Below, one piece after another: positions 59,978 to 64,000 of a DNA stretch of 64,000 nucleotides. The notes beneath the pieces are model-generated. The model made no database searches. It worked only from the letters and a program-made list of their open reading frames with translations, and was not told where the DNA came from. Numbering within the stretch: position 1 is the first letter of the stretch; each line of letters opens with the position of its first letter. The DNA comes from Erythroxylum novogranatense (Eukaryota > Streptophyta > Magnoliopsida > Malpighiales > Erythroxylaceae): contig CM057233.1 of the NCBI GenBank assembly GCA_029891385.1, positions 50,794,063-50,858,062 on the forward strand, written 5' to 3'. Made by a program: the position numbers and the translations under genes.

Positions 59978-60745
59978 ATGTCTTCTAGTGTGAATTTGCG
60001 CTCACTTATGGAATCTAATAAATTAACTGGACCCAATTTTCTTGATTGGCTGAGAAATCTGAGAATTGTTCTCAGATCTGAGGAGTTAAGTTATGTCCTA
60101 GATGTTCCACTTCTGATCCACTGCTTTGTTGATGCTTGATGAGGATCGAAAAAGTATATCGTAAGCATCTCAAAGATAGTGACATGGCTACCTGTATTAT
60201 GCTCGCCTCTATGTCACCAGAGCTACAGAAGCAGCATGAGTCTATGGATGCTAATACCATAGTGTTTCATCTTAGAGAGCTTTTTGATGAGCAAGCTCGG
60301 TCAGAAAGGTTCGAGACCTCAAGGCTGCTCTTCACGACTAAGATGACTCCGGGGACATCTGCAGTGCAGTATGCACTGAAGATGAATGGGTATATTAAGA
60401 GATTGGCCATCATAGGTTTTTTTTATGGATTATGAATTAAGTGTTGACTTAATTCTAGTTGGATTGTCGGATAGTTATTCATAGTTTGTGTTAAACTATC
60501 GGATGAACCAAATATCCACGACAATCCCTGAGTTGATCAATCTGCTCAAGACAGCAGAGCAATCTATCAAGAAGGATAGCAAGCCAGTGCTTGTGGTGGA
60601 CTCTTCTTCTTCTGGTTCAAAGAAAAAGAATCTAAAGAAGAAAAAGTCTAAGAAACCAAAAGGAAGTGCAGCCAAAAAGAAAACCAAAGAAACTGCGCCA
60701 AAAGGAACTTGCTTCCATTGTGGCAAGATTGGCTACTAGATGCGA
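59978..60745 (+). pseudogene. Copia gag of element C (broken)
   Basis: ATG at 59978 starts MSSSVNLRSLMESNKLTGPN, then FLDWLRNLRIVLRSE, a canonical plant copia gag opening. Later blocks are MLASMSPELQKQHESMD, LRELFDEQARSERFETSRLL and QYALKMNGYI. Breaks: a shift near 60125, a T-run shift near 60420, and TAG in place of Gln at 60483-60485. The lysine-rich tail leads to the zinc knuckle CFHCGKIGY*MRNC, in which the expected His-Trp reads Tyr-stop. Without the His and the downstream frame, RNA binding and pol expression would fail. Confidence 0.9.
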
Positions 60746-61104
60746 AACTGTAAAGTCTATCTGGAATCCTTGAAGCAGAAGAAGGCATCAGATGCCTCGG
60801 CTCCTTCAGGTATGTTTTTCATTGAGGTGAATACTGTTTCTGATCATAACATATGGGTATTAGATCTTGGTTGTGGCTCACATATGCAATGATATCAGGG
60901 GCCTCGAGGGACGATGAGCGGCTCATAAAGGGAGAACTAGACCTGCATGTAGGAAATGGAGCAAGAGTTACTGCATTAGCCGTAGGCACTTATTTTTTGT
61001 CACTCCCCAGTGGGCTTGTAATTAAACTGGATGAATGTTATTTTGTACTGTTTTAACAAAGAACATCTTTATCTGCTTCTTGTTTAAATAAATTTGGTTT
61101 CCAT
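60746..61104 (+). pseudogene. Copia protease remnant of element C
   Basis: Frame after the knuckle: KVYLESLKQKKASDAS, MFFIEVNTVSD, then WVLDLGCGSHM. The catalytic Asp-Thr-Gly of retroelement aspartic proteases reads Asp-Leu-Gly (60863-60871), while the older copy A still has DTG. A stop and frameshift follow before the flap region (GLVIKLDECYFV). Confidence 0.82.
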
Positions 61105-61425
61105 TTGACTTTTAGTAACAATGGTTGTTCTATTAGTTTGAATGGAATGCTTTATGGTACTGGTACATTATGCAATGGAATTTACATATTAGATATGTCA
61201 CATCCAATTATGAATGTCAATGACACGAAAAGATGTAAACGAGATAATTTAAAATCAACTTATTTATGGCATTGTCGCCTTGGCCATATAAATGAGAGAC
61301 GCATAGCTAAGCTCTATAAGAGTGGTAGTTTAGGGTCATTTGATTATGAATCATATGACATATGTGAATCCTGTTTATTAGGTAAGATGACTAAGTTACC
61401 CTTTAAGGAAAGGGTGAGCGAATGA
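61105..61425 (+). pseudogene. GAG-pre-integrase domain of element C
   Basis: 106 open codons: SISLNGMLYGTGTLCNGIYI, then the HHCC-type zinc-binding pattern in LWHCRLGHINERRIAKLYKS and YDICESCLLGKMTKLPF. This domain normally precedes the integrase core in the pol polyprotein. A small deletion at about 61418-61470 shifts the frame into the core. Confidence 0.88.
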
Positions 61426-62422
61426 TCGAGTATTAGACCTAATACATTCAGATGTATGTGGTCGATGTCCATCCATGCTAGAAGTGGTTGTCTTTACTTC
61501 ATTACCTTTATCGATGATTATTCTCGATATGGGTACCTGTATCTGATGAGATACAAATCTGAAGCATTTGAAAAGTTCAAACAATTCAGAAATGAAGTAG
61601 AAAATCAACTTGGGAACTGTATCAAGACATTACGATCCGATTAGACCAAAAATTTTTAGATTATCTCAGAGATAATAGGATTTTATCTCAATGGACTCCA
61701 CCTTACACACCACAGTATAATGTTGTGGATGAAAGGAGAAATCGAACCTTGTTAGACATGGAACGATCGATGATGGGCTTTGCAAAGTTACCAAAATCCT
61801 TTTGGGGGTATGCACTCGAGTCAACTGTTTATTTGTTAAACAGAGTTCCATCAAAGACAGTTGATGTTACTCCATATGAGATGTGGACTAACAAAAGACC
61901 CTATCTTACTCATTTGAAAGTTTGGGGTTGTCCTGCTTATGTGAAGCGGATACAGTCAGATAAACTTGATGCAAAGTCTGACAAGTGTTTGTTTGTAGGA
62001 TATCCTAAAGAAATAATGGGATATCAATTCTACCTTGCTGAGGAACAAAAGGTGTTTGTTTCAAAGCATGCTATTTTTTTAGAGAAAGAGTTTCTTTTAC
62101 AAGAAGACAGTGGGAGCAAAATTGAACTTGAAGAAGTTCAAGATGCTCGAACAAACTTAGATCAACTGCCTGAATCTGAAACTGTGACTCATACAGATGA
62201 AGTAACAGTTCAACCTTCTACAACACATAAAGTTCGTAGGTCACGTAGAATACGCTCTCTTCCTAAGAGATATGGATTTCTCGTGAATGAACAGAATGAC
62301 GTATTGCTCATAGAAGATAATGAGCCTACCACCTATGAAGAGGTTCTGAAGAGTTCAGAGTCTAAGAAATGGCTTCAAGCCATGAAGGCTGAAATGGATT
62401 CCATGTATGAAAACCAAGTATG
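61426..62422 (+). pseudogene. Integrase core and RT start of element C, ended by LTR D
   Basis: LIHSDV (first Asp), SIHARSGCLYFITFIDDYSR, then IKTLRSD (second Asp) followed at once by a TAG. The usual RGGKYLD stretch is lost there through a deletion of about 15-20 bases relative to A. The open frame 61725-62422 carries DERRNRTLLDMERSMMGFAK (catalytic Glu), FWGYALESTVYLLNRVPSK, WGCPAYVKR, and the linker to the RT N-terminus, WLQAMKAEMDSMYENQV. There LTR D begins, so residues after ENQV in that frame are LTR, not pol. Confidence 0.9.
62418..62422. repeat. Candidate target-site duplication GTATG, left copy (LTR D)
   Basis: Five bases of pol before TGTAGGAAAATCC. In A the uninterrupted sequence continues AAGTATGGACTTTGG, so the junction falls in or after GTATG. 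The partner is outside the window. Confidence 0.5.
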
Positions 62423-64000
62423 TGTAGGAAAATCCCGGGAGGTACATCACATGTACCGACAGCGAAAAACAAAAATTTTTGTTCCCGGGACTTTTCCGAA
62501 ACCGAGATCAGTGTCGGTATGAAGACATCAACCTAAATAGCCAAAGAGACTATCTCTAAAGGTGATCCACGCAGAGATCGAAAAACCTAACGGGTCAAAC
62601 CCTTTGACCCGGAATAGCGAAAACAGATTAAAGCCTGCTAGAGCCTACCTCTGTCTTGGAGAAGCTGAAGGAAGCGTTGGCCCGTGCTTGGAGAAGAAGA
62701 GAACATCGATGAAGCTTGTGAGAGAAGAAGAAAATGAAACACTTTCATATAACCTAACCCTTAGCTTTTCATTCTTCCTCACTGGAGCAACCATCGACAG
62801 ACACACCACATCCATAAGCCATCTTATATGTATACACTTAACAATTAAGGAAACTATAAGATGATGACAAGTGTGGACATTATAAACCATTAACCTTTAA
62901 TGGAATAAAGAAATATAACTTTGAAAAGTCAAAGTTATCAAGCTCTCATCCCATTCCAACGCAGCCAACATTAATTAATTAATTAATTAATTAATTAATT
63001 AGTTAATTAATCAATTAATAAATAATTGCTAAGGTCGATCCAATGGGAATTGGTCCTGCAAACCTCTACCAGGCCCCGATCTTTATAATGACTCGAAACC
63101 TTTCTTAGCAATATTGATGTCGCGATCTCATCGGGACATATCCCAATCCATTGGGATCCATTTAATCTAATGCTCTCCATAATTGGAACTCTGTCTAATT
63201 ACTATTTTACAGATTCTCTAAATCACTCTTATGCGTGTGACCCTTTAGGCTCTCGGTTATATTGGCCACTTAGATTAACACTTAATCTAAGCAAGTCATG
63301 GCGGTACCTAGCAACATCATGACCCCCAATTGTGGAAAGTAATCGGTTTGATGTATTCATTACGAACCGGATCACGAACCCTTCCATGAGACAATTCTTG
63401 TGCAATTCGTCCTTTCACCATCCTATACCCCACTTGGTTATGAGTATGGTCAAAGTGTCAACTCTCACTAGGTGAGTCTAGCCCAGTGATATTAGTTCTC
63501 GTCCTAGGACTCATTACTCTATATGTCAATGAGGACACTCTTCATGACATATTTGTTGGCGACCTTAGTAATGATCTGACGAGAGGCCGTGGGTATCTCT
63601 TACGCTAATCCGAAGTGGTGAATCCTTTATTGGCTACTCAATTATCTTGAATACCTCAGTGTACCCAAGCACCACCTATGAGTTACCTCGGAAGGCAACA
63701 AGGAATGGAGTCAAAGCAGGATCGGTATCCAAGATATCCTTGGTACCTCAAGTCTGGATACTTGCACCATTCTATGATGAGATTATCAACGACACTTAGA
63801 TAAGATATCCATGTGATGATCTCATGGCGGTCATCAATGAACTTACTAACACTAGTAAGCATCCACGTGTCAATTCTAAATATCTCATATTTACGGTTTA
63901 CGAGATCCTTTGCTTGATCCAATCGAGGAATATGACATGTGCTAGTCTATCTGGATTAATGATGTCGAGTCTCATTAATCCTATGACTAGGGAGAATTTA
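62423..64000 (-). repeat. Copia LTR D, minus strand, same family as A and C (right end outside window)
   Basis: TGTAGGAAAATCCCGGG is the reverse complement of the A-family LTR end. The block order runs backwards through the LTR to about its position 220 at base 64000. A TTAA microsatellite lies at 62971-63024. A solo LTR or a whole element in reverse orientation are both possible. Frames of 79-100 codons are LTR sequence. Confidence 0.92.

Larger units (their letters stand above)
56162..62422 (+). mobile_element. Ty1-copia retrotransposon C, same family as A, cut by LTR D
   Basis: 5' LTR, primer site, leader, gag, protease, integrase and the start of RT on the plus strand. It inserted in LTR H; CGTTG (56157-56161) is the candidate left target duplication. 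The coding region stops inside the RT N-terminal part (EMDSMYENQV), where minus-strand LTR D begins at 62423. The remainder should lie right of the window. It is less decayed than A but still has stops, a deletion in the integrase core and an altered protease triad. Confidence 0.92.

Noticed and set aside
62562..62890. Open frames right of 62423 as continuation of copia pol
   Set aside because: The sequence is the reverse complement of the A-family LTR; pol ends at the insertion junction.

Overview
This is a gene-poor stretch of plant nuclear heterochromatin, most likely from a dicot; I cannot name the species. Nearly everything that can be identified is transposable-element DNA, much of it nested and decayed. 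Evidence for a plant: Ty1-copia elements with initiator-Met-type primer sites, a CACTA transposase with Transposase_21/DUF4218/DUF4216-type domains, a plant L1-type LINE reverse transcriptase, and long Ty3-gypsy-like LTRs. No intact host gene, tRNA, rRNA or CRISPR array was found. The longest open frames are pieces of broken element genes.

Layout. 1-8644: degenerate Ty1-copia element A (partial 5' LTR, about 2.1 kb leader, broken gag-pol, 3' LTR). 8645-10143: 3' part of another LTR (E). 10144-10620: flank with a possible exon. 10621-21188: complete non-autonomous retrotransposon B, with two ~5.0 kb LTRs around only 513 bp of internal DNA and a perfect 5-bp target duplication (AGAGG). 21189-22953: flank with direct repeats and an HSP90-derived fragment. 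About 22954-43930: minus-strand CACTA transposon, split by solo LTR L (23918-28766, duplication TGAGA) and by solo LTR G (32431-40442, duplication CATCC). G is itself split by solo LTR F (33631-37990, minus strand). 43931-52795: AT-rich DNA with old copia LTRs I and K, a SIRE-like copia remnant and short tandem repeats. 52800-53584: LINE reverse-transcriptase fragment cut by LTR H (53585-56161). H is cut by copia element C (56162 onward, same family as A). C is cut inside pol by a minus-strand LTR, D (62423 to the window end).

Main observations. (1) Several unrelated element families carry arrays of short perfect palindromes spaced about 20-23 bp, roughly two DNA helical turns. AAGTCGACTT lies in the copia leader and before the copia 3' LTR, GTCCGTTTAACGGAC in LTR L, and TAGTCGACTA in LTR F. 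In the gypsy-like LTRs the cassette sits at one equivalent place but has a different sequence in each family. (2) Those long LTRs share a predicted intron (AG|GTGGGT donor; CCAG or CACAG acceptor) of about 0.9-1.0 kb. It holds a stem-loop whose two arms change together between copies. (3) The ~2 kb copia leaders carry repeated small hairpins with compensatory changes (TTGAG/CTCAA versus TTGGG/CCCAA). (4) Element B has an extreme ratio of LTR to internal DNA. All of these come from reading by eye and were not computed.
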